Part shown: positions 10,550 through 22,404 of the stretch, piece after piece
How the letters are laid out: every line of letters starts with the position of its first letter
Numbering within the stretch: position 1 is the stretch's first letter
Assembly (NCBI RefSeq): GCF_023856365.1
Contig: NW_026042410.1
Coordinates: forward strand, 259,501 to 323,500
DNA: 64,000 nt
Direction: 5' to 3'
Source: Brienomyrus brachyistius
Taxonomy: Eukaryota; Chordata; Actinopteri; Osteoglossiformes; Mormyridae
Translations under genes and position numbers: made by a program
Notes under the pieces: generated by a model
The model's database searches: none
What the model was told of the DNA's origin: nothing
The model's input: the letters and a program-made list of their open reading frames with translations, nothing else

Positions 10550-12737
10550 ATGACCCGCCTGCTGCTTCTGGTTTTGGCTTATGGAGCTCTGCTTATCTCC
10601 ACAGAGGCCCAGCAAGATTACCACAGTCTCCCTGCACTCACAAGACGGCCATTAAACTCGCAGTCGAAAATGCTCATCAAGGAACCCGTCAGCACATGAA
10701 TTTCTATAACATCCAGGGCCGTCCGAAGGTAACTGCTGAGAAAGTGTTTACAAAAGTGTGAAACTTTCATCATCTGCAAGCTGAACTAATGAGTATCACA
10801 TTGATTTTGATGTTTTAATTTCAATGCATATGATGCTTAATGTCTCTTCACAATGAAAGTGATGGTTGTATATCTCAGCCCTGGTCAATTTTACCTTCTC
10901 ACAGTTTCTCTCTGAATCTGCTGCAGTCAAGTCTGTGACAGTTTGCCATTTTTTGGGTGATTATTGTTTGTTATATTGCCTTTAAAACAGTTGTAGGCAA
11001 TTTTGTATATAACGTGTTTATGTGATTTAGATCAGCAGTGAATACATTGACATTGAGATTCTCTTGAGAGCAACAAAATGTCCAAAGTCAACTGCAACAG
11101 ACCATCGGGCTGACTGTATTTTCATGGACAAGAGGGTAAGTAAAGAGTCACTGTGACTGTGAGCATTGGACATATCAGTTAGCAAATTAATTTAGGTTCA
11201 TGTAAACTTTTTTGATGCCCTGCGGGGGAAAGTTAGCCAACAATAAAGTAACAAATACATAGGTGGCCTCAAAGAGCCAGTTCCTTCACCTTATTCTCAA
11301 ATTTTAGTAGGTTTACAGGCTTAAAGGCTGGATTACCAGGCAGAAGCAAATGCTAATCATCTGAGGGGTGACCTGTAGATTATGCTTCGAGCTATGAACC
11401 CTAGCTGGCCTTATTTAAAGACCTGTGGGCTGTACTACAAAGCGGGTTTTACATACCCAGAGTTAACTCAATCGAGCCAGGTTAACTAAAACTCATTGTT
11501 GAAATCAGCCTTAAATGGCAGTGTGGTGTTTTGTGGTGAAAGGGCAGGACTTAACTCTTGTTTTAATTAGAAAGCCAGTAATTAAACCTGGTCAGAGCAG
11601 GGTAGATGTGCAGTGTGAATTACCCTTTAAATTTACCTCTTTAAATAGTGAACTACAGGACCACTTAGCTTGATCGGAGGACAGTATTTTAATACAGAGC
11701 AGTGTTCAGTTAAACGGGATTTGTTGTTCATACTTTTAGATGAACTTGCTTTGTATAATATAGCCTTATGGTGACCCTGCTTTGGAAGCTCTTTCCTCTA
11801 AAATTGTTCTGTGTCATTAAACCCTGCACTCCAGCAGCTCTGCCTTAAATCATTAGATATATCTTTACTACACCTTCTCTCACTGTATTTATTGCCCACC
11901 ACTCTTTAAATACTGTTTTTGTGTGTCTGTGTGTTTTTGCAGCCATTCATTAACTGTAGAGTTTGCAGCAGACGGTCTGGTAATGATCTTACACATCCAT
12001 CAAATGACTGTGTACCAAACAAGAAAGTGGATGAAGTAAGTGTAGAGAGTCTTAGCATTATGGAAATGTAACAGGTGTGTGAATTGTGTCTAAACATGTG
12101 GTTAAACTTTGATTGTGTTTGTACATGCAAAAATTTGATCAGAGTACTGTTTATTAATGACAATGTTACTTTTAATCTGAACAACAGTGGCAGCACCAAG
12201 GAAAAGCTTGGGGGGGGGGGCTCTAGCTCCTCCTCCAATGACCATAGTACCCCCACAGCACCCCCAAAATATTGGTTTCATTTTTTCTTTAACTATCTGT
12301 AAAATCTGTATATTGTGTAAGACATTTTTGCGGTTTTTACAGCATACTTGTAGTGTATTTTTTCTTCAAAGTACACATAGAGGCTCTGTGAGCTAGACGT
12401 TAGAATTTCATATTTTATCCTATTTTATCCATGCTGTAGCTTATCGTGCTGTGTGCTTCTATACACCATCTACATAAGCTGAAAAGCTAAAGCACCCGGT
12501 CTAAATAATCTCACTCCCCTATAGCACCTGTAGCATTAAGTCACTGGCGCTGCCACTGCTGAATAAACGACTCCAATCTGACTAAACCGCTTAACTTTTC
12601 CTCCCCATGTTACATTTCAGGACAAACGACGTAATATGTGTCCTTCTGATAAACCTCTTCTCAGACCTAAAACTGCCTTGGCTTCCAAGGACACTAAAGA
12701 AGCTGAAGGAGACCGTCTGACTGTTTCTGATGGCTGA
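10550..12737 (+). CDS. rarres2: chemerin (RARRES2)-like secreted cystatin-fold protein, frameshifted exon 1
   Basis: Four exons: 10550-10728, 11031-11135, 11943-12035 and 12621-12737, all phase 0 with GT/AG sites and stop TGA at 12735. Exon 1 opens with signal peptide MTRLLLLVLAYGALLISTEA. Later exons give YIDIEILLRATKCPKSTATD, then a C pair (RADC, INCRVC), NDCVP and NMCPSD. Six cysteines in a C-x10-C-x9-C-x2-C arrangement plus two more match chemerin-like proteins, which are secreted chemoattractant precursors with a cystatin fold. Oddity: the signal-peptide frame runs to a TGA at about 10697, while the segment continuous with exon 2 (KTAIKLAVENAHQ...) is in another frame. One indel near 10620-10645 is needed to join them. 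It could be an assembly error, an allele or a pseudogene. The ATG is chosen because it starts the only hydrophobic leader. RARRES2-like is the best fit; another cystatin-superfamily member is possible. Confidence 0.62.
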
Positions 12738-12774
12738 TGGTCCTGCAATGTGGACCAGAGGAGGAAACTGGGAG

Positions 12775-12930
12775 GGAAAATGCTTTGCTTTATATCATGC
12801 CCACCCAAAGCCCCCAGTGAGTAAGCCATAGGCGCCGATAGGATGGAAAAACTCCCAAGAAGGAAGAAACCTTGGGAGGGACCAAACTCAAAGGGGGAGC
12901 CCATCCTCCTGGGGCCGGCAAAGTGTAGGT
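12775..12930 (-). mobile_element. LINE (L2-like) 3' tail in the gene's 3' flank
   Basis: Contains the tail text aggaagaaaccttgggaggg and aaagggggagcccatcctcc, shared with 2755-2957. It begins about 40 bp after the chemerin-like stop codon, so it may have been taken into the 3' UTR. Confidence 0.55.
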
Positions 12931-12934
12931 GCAG

Positions 12935-13185
12935 GATCACAAAAAAACTTGACGAGAGAAACGAGAGAATTCGACTGTCCCTCACAAAAACTGTAAAGTT
13001 TTAGTGGCTAAATTGCTTTTTCTATGCCTTTTCAAACAGGAGGAGATTTGTTTGGCTATACGTAGAAATTTTCTATACAATTTAGACAGCACAGAATCAT
13101 TAACCTACTTTAATGCATTTATTAATACAACCACATATTTCACACATTTTGACATCAGTCATGCAGTGACGATACAGTCTCTTTA
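12935..13185. other. unassigned
   Basis: AT-rich; no motif recognised. Confidence 0.35.
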
Positions 13186-13420
13186 TTTCTTGACGCCAAC
13201 CCTCCCCATTAATCCGGGCTTGGGACCGACACCTAGTTGAGCTGGCTTTCTCCCTTAAGTGGCTGGGTTAGGCTAAACTATGCACATATTTATGAAGACT
13301 ACTATAAATTTATAAAGACCTCCCTAAATATGTAGTCTAACAAAACGCAGTTTAAAGAAGGTAGCCTACCTGGTAAACAAAGAAATTAAAAGGCCCACAG
13401 CATATAATCGGGCTATATCC
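13186..13420. repeat. dispersed repeat, inverted copy at about 23640-23870
   Basis: Text such as cttgacgccaaccctcccca, ggcttgggaccgacacct and cgcagtttaaagaaggtagc occurs in reverse complement at 23640-23870 in the same order. The two copies share ends near tagcctacctgg / ccaggtaggcta. Family not identified. Confidence 0.7.
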
Positions 13421-13900
13421 AAGCAGTTTTTAAGAACGTAACCTACATGGCGAAATTGAATTACTTTCTGGACCAACAAACGCAACCAGACATGAACATT
13501 ATGCACCTTCCTAGTCTTGATGTATGTCGTCATACAGATGAGGACGTTAAGGCAGCCTTTAGGTCCGACCCATCATGCACTGCAGTTTTTTGCAAATTCC
13601 TCAGATGGAAAACCATTAAATACCTCTTCTATTACCTTATATTACCTTATATTCATGTAATAAATATACAAATATCAATTAGTTGGAAATCAGCCAGACA
13701 GACGTAATTACTACAAATGGTTTACACTGTATTTGTGACTCTGAGTGCCGCAGGCTTGGATGCAGTGCCGCACCATTTTGGGCATGCACTGGCATGCACT
13801 GGCCAATCATGTAGCACTTCTCTCATAAATATTAATGAGACATCACCTACCACCCTGCAAAAAAGAAATTTGCCGCTCGTCCCCCTGCACATGAACCAAC
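13421..13900. other. unassigned
   Basis: Short open frames only (13447-13707 +), with no recognisable domain. There is a local 10-bp duplication (ggcatgcact) near 13780-13800. Confidence 0.35.
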
Positions 13901-14026
13901 ATGGCTGTCTCAACCAGCGGAGCTCCGGAGCCTCTGGAGAAACACGCGGCAAAAAAGGCTCGCATACGGTCTTCCAGAGTTTGGGAATACTTCAGTCATG
14001 ACACCTTTTCTGCGCCTCTACTGTAG
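13901..14026 (+). pseudogene. possible hAT/ZBED transposase N-terminal fragment
   Basis: Starts ATG and reads MAVSTSGAPEPLEKHAAKKA ... RSSRVWEYFSHDTF before a stop. The S-x-V-W-x-Y-F sequence resembles the beginning of a BED-type zinc finger in hAT transposases. The zinc-binding C-x2-C part is absent, so this is at most a 5' remnant. Confidence 0.4.
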
Positions 14027-14029
14027 CTG

Positions 14030-14960
14030 GCGTTAATGACGCTGTTTCAGCCATTTTATATTTTCTGTTTACTTATTCTGTCATGTAAGACTGAGACAAA
14101 TTATCGTTTACGACTATTCTTACACACTGTAGCCTGACTTGCTGACTTAAGTAAGCTTAACTATAAGCTACCTTTGCTAGTGTTTGTGAATAACATGTTT
14201 CTCTAGTTATGAAATTATTCCATGTTTTAGCATCTGTTTCAACATTAAAGTCAAATTGGTATATTGAAATATGTAAAAACTATTGAACTATTAGCTTAAG
14301 TCTAACATAGAAAATCCTACTGAATCTCTTAAGATTTTCCTTTTTTGTTAATGCACTAATGTTTAAGAAGTGTCTTAAATTGAATTTCAGATTTGTGTGT
14401 GGGTGGGAGTGGGTGAATTGTATTAAATTCATACATTCATTCTTTTGGCTCAGACATTACTGACCTAAAACAAATTGAGGCATTGGGTAAGTGCTTAAAT
14501 TAGCTACTAAATGGCAAAAAATATTCTAAATATCACATTTTCCATTCTTCGGTATAATTTTAATGAATCACCTATGCTGCCAAACATTAACGCATAGATT
14601 GTCACAACACTCTATGTTTTAGTTCTTCTTTATGTGTATAGGACGGTGTGATGGTTCTGGTGGTGGGTGTGGCCGACGCTGCTCGCGATGTTTGGCTATG
14701 CTGCAGTCCCAGGGACCAAGTTGGAACACATTTCCACCTTCAAGCTTAGGTGGAAAAACGGCACCGAGACCCAGCAGCAGGACAACTTCTTGTCCAGACA
14801 ACCAGCCCTGCTTCATCATTGAAGTAAGCCCTGTGAACAGGAGCGAGATGTACTTCTGCAGTGGATGTTATAGCGGAAAGAACATCCCCATCCTCACGTC
14901 TGCCGGAGTGCCCCCTCAAGTGGGTGTGTGACTTAACTCGATGGATGAATTGTACAGAAT
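14030..14960. other. unassigned, with one unexplained open frame
   Basis: A plus-strand frame at 14632-14931 (99 codons) is cysteine- and serine-rich (CGRRCSRC; YFCSGCYSGKN) and GC-richer than its surroundings. I do not recognise a family. A splice-donor-like aag|taagcc sits near 14820. It may be a decayed exon of a host gene or mobile element. Confidence 0.3.
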
Positions 14961-14967
14961 GTACTGT

Positions 14968-15060
14968 TACTAGAGGTCGACCGATATGGGTTTTTCAAGT
15001 CAAGGGTCAGGCGATGGCCGATATATGCTGCTGATTTTTTTTGGCCGATAATTGGACGTT
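14968..15060. repeat. dispersed repeat end (agaggtcgaccgatatggg type)
   Basis: The ctagaggtcgaccgatatgg start and ggccgata repeats look like the end of an abundant vertebrate DNA-transposon-derived repeat. The other end was not found, so the class is uncertain. Confidence 0.35.
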
Positions 15061-15170
15061 TTCCCCTCTATTTGCATGGTAAAATATCACACTAATAATA
15101 ACAAACGATACACAAAATTTCTCAATTTAGCATTTATTGAATACTCAACTTGGAAACAATAACACATTTA

Positions 15171-15575
15171 TAAACAATAAAAATAGCAGCATCAGAATCT
15201 CTGTTAGTGCACAATATAGCAGCAAACTCCTCATGTTTGACGGAAGGAAATTTGTAAACAATACAAAAAGGAATAAGCATGTTATCTTTAGTTGTAATCC
15301 CACTTCCAGTCCCTGAGTCTTACTCACCACACTCATACTTCACAGCAAACAGACAGCAGTTAATTAACCAGAAGAGAAAAATGCAAAAACACAACAGAAC
15401 TTGTAAATAATAACAAACTAATAGACAATAAAAATAGCAGCATCAGAATCTCTATTAGTGCCAAATATAGCAGCAAACTCCTCATGTCTGACGGAAGGAA
15501 AATTTGTAAATACACAAAGGAATGAGCACATCTTCAGTTTTAATCCCATTTCCAGTCCCTGAGTCTTCCTCATCC
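15171..15575. repeat. tandem duplication of about 155 bp, offset about 250 bp
   Basis: Two copies (about 15171-15325 and 15421-15575) share aatagcagcatcagaatctc, atagcagcaaactcctcatg, tgacggaaggaaa and ccagtccctgagtctt. The sequence between them is unrelated to either copy. Confidence 0.75.
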
Positions 15576-15611
15576 CACAAGCAGGCAAGGCATGTCACCC
15601 CGGTTGTGTGA

Positions 15612-15638
15612 CACTTATTTTATATAATAAAATAAGTG
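15612..15638. repeat. perfect 11-bp hairpin at satellite/retroelement junction
   Basis: cacttatttta (15612-15622) and taaaataagtg (15628-15638) are exact reverse complements around a 5-nt loop. The hairpin sits where satellite-like text (ggcatgtcacc...gttgtgtgac) meets the proline-rich retroelement fragment. Confidence 0.7.
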
Positions 15639-16652
15639 CCCCCTGCGGCCCCAGAGCCCGAGCAGCCGTCTCCGCTGCCTGCAGCTACCGCGCCCACGTC
15701 CGAGGCGCTTTCCCTGCCTGCAGCTCCCGGGCAGGCGCCCCCTCTGCAGCCTGCAGCTCCAGTCCCTGGCCCCACTCCAGTCCCTTCTCCCCCTGTGACT
15801 CTGGTACCCTCACCCCGACGAGCCCGACCCCGGCCGCAGGTCCTTATGTCTGTGTCCCATAAGGGGAGAGGACACAGACGCACGGCTGGGGTCCCACCCG
15901 CCCAGCCCCCTGGCTCGCCCTCCCTCGCCGGCGCTAGGGCTTGGTCGGCACCTGCGGGTCCTGGCCCTCCGGGTCGGCTGTCGTCTGCGGGTCCCCCTCC
16001 GCGGCCTCGTCGCCCTGCCTCGGTCCCTCCTCCGGCGTCTTATCGGTTGCCTGCGGGCCCCCCGACGGCGGCTCCTCATTCGCCTGCTGGTCCTCCCGCT
16101 CTGGCGTGTCGGAGGACGTCGCCGTCTGCTGCGGCTCCCCCTCTCTCCTTGCCCTCGCCAGGGTCCCTTCCAGCTCCTTCGTCCCCTTCCCTGGTCTCCC
16201 CTCCGACTCCCTCCTTCGTCCCTGCGTCTGTCCCTCACCCCGTCTCCTCGGCCCCTCCGGCTCCGGCCTCCCGGCCGCCTGCAGCCCTTCCGGCTGCCTC
16301 CCGTCGCCCGCTGGGTCTCCCTCGGGCTCCTCTTGGTTCCCCCTCCTTCTCTCCCTGGCCTCCCGTCTTTGTCCCTCCTGCCTCTGCTCCCCCTCGCTTT
16401 GTTCCTCCTGTCTCTGTCCCTCCTCTCTTTGTCCCTCGTCCCTCTGGCTTCTGCTCCTCTTTCCCCGATGTTCCCTTCGTTCACTCCCGGTCCTTTTGTC
16501 CTGCCTGTTCCCTCCGTGTCCCCCTTTCTGATCTGTTTCTCTGCCTTTCCTGTCTTATGTCAAGTCTTGTCCTGGCTCCTTCCCCTGTGCCAGTTCTGTC
16601 TGTCCGTTCTGTTCCCTGTCCCTCATTAATGAGGTTTTATATAGATATACAT
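15639..16652 (+). mobile_element. proline-rich ORF of a Gypsy-like retroelement 3' region
   Basis: A GC-rich plus-strand frame of about 340 codons dominated by P, A and S (PPAAPEPEQPSPLPAATAPT at the start). The same opening text occurs at 63195-63320, and both frames end in CATPPDYPRVLP, which lies inside the LTR-like sequence. It is therefore the 3' coding end of a retroelement rather than a host gene. The middle part contains tandem cctctgctccccctcg-like units. Minus-strand frames over it are shadows. Confidence 0.6.
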
Positions 16653-16872
16653 ATATGCCCGGCTTGTCCGCTCCTCGTGTGTGCCACGCCCCCTGATTAC
16701 CCACGTGTGCTTCCCTGATCGTCTCCTGCTTTGCCCGATTACTTTGATTAGTCATGACCTATTTTAAGTCCTGGTCTTACCTGTTTGCCCTGTCCGTCAT
16801 TGTAGTTTGTCAATGCCTGCGTTCCGTCCTGCTCTACCCGCTCCGTTTCCCCGATTAAAGACCCGTTTTCAC
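16653..16872 (+). mobile_element. partial LTR of the same family
   Basis: atgcccggcttgtccgctcc, gtgtgccacgccccctgatt and a gattaaagacccgttttc polyA-type region match the solo LTR at 44737-45013. The first bases (TGTC) and the gatcgtgaca end are missing, so the copy is truncated at both ends. Confidence 0.7.
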
Positions 16873-16904
16873 AAACACAAAAAAAACTATATGTATACAT
16901 ATAC

Positions 16905-17262
16905 ATACACTGAACAAAAATATAAACGCAACACTTTTGTTTTTGCTCCCATTTTTCATGAGATGGACTTAAAGATCTACAATTCATTCCAGATACACAA
17001 TATTACCATTTCTCTCAAACATTTCTCACAAATCAGTCTAAATGTGTGATAGTGAGCACTTCTGCTTTGCTGAGATAATCCATCCCACCTCACAGGTGTG
17101 CCACATCAAGATGCTGATCTGACATCATGGGTAGTGCACAGGTGTACCTTATACTGCCCACAATAAAAGGCCACCCTGGAATGTGCAGTTTTTTGCTTTA
17201 TTGGGGGTCTGGGGACTCAGAACCGGTCAGTATCTGGTGTGACCACCATTTGCCTCATATAC
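16905..17262. mobile_element. Tc1/mariner-like transposon end, non-coding
   Basis: Begins cactgaacaaaaatataaac and continues with catgagatggacttaaagat, ccacctcacaggtgtgccac and caataaaaggccaccctgga, a terminal region I recognise from fish Tc1-like elements. No transposase frame follows; it runs directly into the AT-rich satellite. Confidence 0.65.
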
Positions 17263-17266
17263 CCAG

Positions 17267-18800
<1,534 letters not shown>

Positions 18801-18904
18801 GACTGCTTTATTTTTATTTCCATTGCAAAAATAAAAAATTTTAAAACACAAAAAAAAAAAAAAACGAAAATAATAATAATAAAAATAATTTTGAATGTGT
18901 ATTC

Positions 18905-19040
18905 AAATAAGTTTGAATGTGTGTGAACTATATATAAATATATATATACACATGCATATACAGAAATATATACACACACACACATATATATATATACACA
19001 CACACACACAGACACACACTCACATAAACACATACACACA
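18905..19040. repeat. (TA)n/(CA)n compound microsatellite
   Basis: Alternating tatata, acacac and gacacacac tracts. Open frames on both strands are low-complexity artefacts. Confidence 0.85.
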
Positions 19041-19047
19041 CTGTGTA

Positions 19048-19412
19048 CAGTCTTATGCAAAGGTTTGGCACCCCTTGACAAATAACATCTTTTCAATTAC
19101 AAAAGCAACAATATCAGTTAATACAGTCTCTTTAGGAACTGGGGGAAAAATACACAATATTTTCAGCAAACATTGATGAATAGTTACTTTTTATGCCATA
19201 AATTGAACAAAATTACAAAATAAAAACATTATTATGGCACTCTGCAAAAGTTTGGGCACCCTACGTAATCAGTACTTAGTAACACCTCCTCTGCCAGATA
19301 TCACAGCTTACAAGCGCTTCTTATAGCCAGCTGAAAGGCTTTCAGTTCTTGTACTTGGGATTTTCTCACATTCTTCCTTGCAAAAGGCTTCTAGTTCTGT
19401 AATATTCTAATA
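19048..19412 (-). mobile_element. Tc1-like transposon 3' end with transposase C-terminus
   Basis: On the minus strand 19406-19314 reads TELEAFCKEECEKIPSTRTE, then SLSAGYKKRL and a stop. This is the usual C-terminal end of Tc1-type transposases, after the DDE catalytic region. It is followed by the non-coding end with the motif tttgggcaccc (19248-19262) and its variant aggtttggcacccc at the outer edge (about 19060-19074). The catalytic domain and the other terminal repeat are missing. Confidence 0.75.
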
Positions 19413-19429
19413 TATCAAGGGCTGTATTG

Positions 19430-20040
19430 TCAAATAGGAGATCGGCAGCATTCTCCCACCTGAGAAAACTGTACTACAATGCCCTTGATAGTGTGTAGAA
19501 ACACACTCGTCAGCTCTAGTCCTCCTGTAACAACGCAAAAGGACTGGCAACCCTCAGGTATTTATGCGTGCGATTGTATGATAAATTCACCCTGACAGTC
19601 TCACACTTCTCTTGGTACCAACAGGTCTCATGGAATATATAAAAGGCAACTGCAACAATTATACTCGGCACTAAACATCGAGGCACGGAAATGCAGCAGA
19701 GCTTGTGTATTTCTCAGGATGCATTCTAGTAAAATGCCCGGAAAATGAGCTAAAGACATATTTCAAGGGGCACTATATAAAACCGATGGAAATTTTACTG
19801 ATTAAATAAAAGGAAAAGCATCGTTTGAAAAATCACAAATGTTTCTAAGATTCAATGCATCGCTTTTTGACCACATCATAGCGATGAACACATCATTGTT
19901 CCTGACAATGTCCTAATACAGAAATAAAACTTTATGTTGGTAAACTCAAAAAGCCTTCAGCTGTCACACTGGCTAACGATCTCAAACGATTATAAAGCAG
20001 CATTTTGAAAAGCGCTGTTTTAAAATAACAGATACAACAC
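19430..20040. other. unassigned
   Basis: No exon or repeat family recognised. It lies downstream, on the minus strand, of the possible first exon at 20045-20396. Confidence 0.35.
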
Positions 20041-20044
20041 TTAC

Positions 20045-20396
20045 CTTGTCTTCTGGCCAAATGCTTTTCACGGCTTGGCACTCCAACGGTGCTGAAACGA
20101 AATTTGTATTTCCTCCTACCTCGTTGGCCCTTCAGTTCTTCTTTTCTCCCTTTGGATGTTTTTTTCCTTCTTCTTTGGATATTGTTTTTTATTTTTGTTT
20201 GTTTTTTTTTACTTTGCATGTTTTTCCTTCTTCGGATATTATTTTTTTGGCTTATTTTTTTAGACGATGTTTTTTTCGTCTTCTTTAAAAATTGATTTTT
20301 TTCGTCTTCTTTAAATATTGTTTTTTTTTCATCCTTTTGATGTTGTTTTACGGAACAAGAGCCGTACAGTGCTACTCTATCAGGAGGTAGCGCCAA
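20045..20396 (-). other. lysine-rich open frame ending at a splice donor, function unknown
   Basis: The minus-strand frame starts at 20396 (MALPPDRVALYGSCSV), runs through a low-complexity K/R/Q/N-rich stretch made from repeats of aagaagacgaaaaaaa-like text, and ends TVGVPSREKHLARRQ just before a consensus donor aag|gtaagtg (intron from 20044 downwards). It sits immediately downstream of promoter-like elements. I do not recognise the product. It may be the first exon of a lost gene or an expanded simple repeat. Confidence 0.3.
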
Positions 20397-20423
20397 CTGA
20401 ACGCCTTGAAGCAGTACCCAGCT

Positions 20424-20525
20424 CTTTTATAGGGAGCGTCAACCCGAAGTCAAGTTCTAGAACGTTGCACTCACTTTTCATTGGTTTCCCAGCTATGCTG
20501 TCAGAATAATGTTTGCTGATTGGTC
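20424..20525 (-). promoter_or_regulatory. promoter-like cluster: TATA, HSE-like palindrome, two CCAAT boxes
   Basis: On the minus strand, in order: ccaat at about 20523-20519 (gaccaatcagc), ccaat at about 20484-20480, a palindromic gttctagaac at 20463-20454 (TTC-n2-GAA, heat-shock-element type), and ctataaaaga at about 20432-20423. Order and spacing resemble a compact inducible promoter reading towards 20396. Activity is inference. Confidence 0.4.
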
Positions 20526-21001
20526 GAAAATTTTAAAACGTACCCGAGTACTGTAAAAAAAACTCAAGATCTTGCTACCCTACGGAGCACCCATAAGGTG
20601 ATTTTTTTTATACGTTATATGCAGCTATTTGTAGCAGGCCGTAATTAGACTAATCCACCCTTTGTCAATAAAGCCAACAAGAGAACAGGTTGCCCAAAGT
20701 TTGCTCAGGTACACGCCACAGCACAACCTTAAAAACACATCCAGCACAAATCACACTAGTGAATGACACAGCAAATCACAGCAATAAAAAAGACCCCTAT
20801 GGGCAATCCAGCACCCAGACTACAGGTGCCAAAAGGCCCAGCCTGCCTAATAATGAACCCAAAATATACATACAACAAAGAAAAAGACACAAACAAAAAA
20901 GAAAATAAAACTAGCCAGCTGCTCCCACTAAACCCCGCTCCCGAGGCCACTAAGCCGGCTGGCTTGATAATACACGATACAACCTCAGATAAAACATATT
21001 A

Positions 21002-22400
21002 AAGCAACACCAGGGAGGTTTACAACCTGATCCTTAAAATTATCGACCCGTAATTCCACCTTGAAAACCCCTAAAGAACAGTAGTTTACCCCATGACTCA
21101 CTGCCCCATTCAAACAAAAAAAAAACAGGTTTTTGGGGTAACCTTTAGGTCAGCTCTTCAAAACCAGGTATGAGGACTCTTCAGCTAATCAGTCCTCTAA
21201 TTAGAAATCTAATTAGGGAGTTGCAGCGAAAACCTGCATACACACCGGCCCTTTGCGGATAAGATTGTTCACCCCTGAAACAAGCAAACAGAAAGGCTGC
21301 TACACTGCAAATTCAATATGCCCGCCGATGCTCCACCAAATCTATCAGGACCCTGCCTGTCTTTCCCGTGCCTGCTCCTTTGCCAATATGCCCTACCATC
21401 GGAACATGCACAGCCATCTCGCCCCGGCTATGCCTCCAGTCCGAACTGCAGTTCCTATACCTGCCTATAATTGCCTGGCTACAATCCATCCCCCAAAATG
21501 AAATTGATGACCCAACGATCACAGCTAAGAATTCTATCCCCAAACCACTGGTCTTCCTCCCCAACCGAACGATCATTCACTGACCGTGGTAACTTATAAG
21601 GGTTGGTATGATGACCAGTGGTGGACCTCACCGAACGTTTAACTGGTCTCTACACCTCGGGGGGGACATAACCTCCTCCATTATACGAGGCCTACTTGTG
21701 GATGCTCTATTGCGACCCCTCCCACCAGCCCTGTCCCCGTAAAACCACAGAGTCCTCATCCGATTCCATTTCTGTTGCCCCTGTGGGCAACCCAGACTCA
21801 GGAGACATTACCAGAACATCTTCCCCTGACATAACAACCCCCTGTGGTACTGGACGCAACTCTGTTCGGTGAACTTGACGGACAACCCCGTCCCCCTCCA
21901 TTGGAGTTGCAGAGTAAACTGCACCCTGATCTTGGGGACACCGAACTACCATATACAAACAGGCATCCCAATGATCCTGTATTTTACCTCGAACATGGTT
22001 CCGCAAACACACCAGCTGACCTTCATCAAACCCCTAATCATTAACCAACTCATTGTGTTTCCGATTTCGTGGTGTGGCTTGTTCCTCCAACTAAGCCTTC
22101 ACATACTCTTGAAGCACCTGCAAACTTTCCTGATGGTTTTGTACCCATTCCTCCAAAGGTCCACCATACTGACTGATCCCGGCAGGAGCCTGAAGATAGT
22201 GTATCGGTAATCGAGGCTCACAGCCAGACCTTAAATAAAAAGGCATCATCCAGTCATTTGGTGGGGTGTAGTATTGTAAGCTTCTCTGCTGGAGGAAGTG
22301 TGTGAAGCAAATTGTGCAAAAAAAATATTAAAGCAACACCAGGGAGGTTTACATCTAGATCCTTAAAATGATCGACCTGCAATTCCACCTTGAAAATCCA
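21002..22400 (-). mobile_element. Gypsy-like element remnant bounded by 70-bp direct repeats
   Basis: A block of about 70 bp beginning attaaagcaacaccagggag is present at 20998-21070 and again at 22329-22400, with the same internal order (gatccttaaaat, atcgacc, aattccaccttgaaaa). Between them, minus-strand 22260-21700 has integrase-type coding. The repeats could be LTR remnants or an internal repeat; TG...CA ends were not seen. Confidence 0.5.
21700..22260 (-). pseudogene. Gypsy integrase C-terminal domain, decayed
   Basis: Minus-strand translation gives QYGGPLEEWVQNHQESLQVL, then GQLVCLRNHVRGKIQDHWDA, YMVVRCPQDQGAVYSATP and VRQVHRTELRPVP. This is the C-terminal region of a Ty3/Gypsy integrase, which normally has a 'V.LRN...G..KIQD.W....Y.V' core. 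In-frame stops (before LEEQAT and after NELVND) show it is dead. The catalytic DDE core is missing. Confidence 0.65.
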
Positions 22401-22404
22401 ATTA

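Noticed and set aside
15810..16484. Arg/Gly-rich 224-residue open frame on the minus strand
   Set aside because: It is the antisense shadow of the C/T-rich, proline-coding retroelement ORF; composition alone keeps it open.
20756..21576. Overlapping frames on both strands as an envelope or other retroviral gene
   Set aside because: No signal peptide, cleavage site or fusion-type motif could be seen; only the integrase end at 21700-22260 is supportable.
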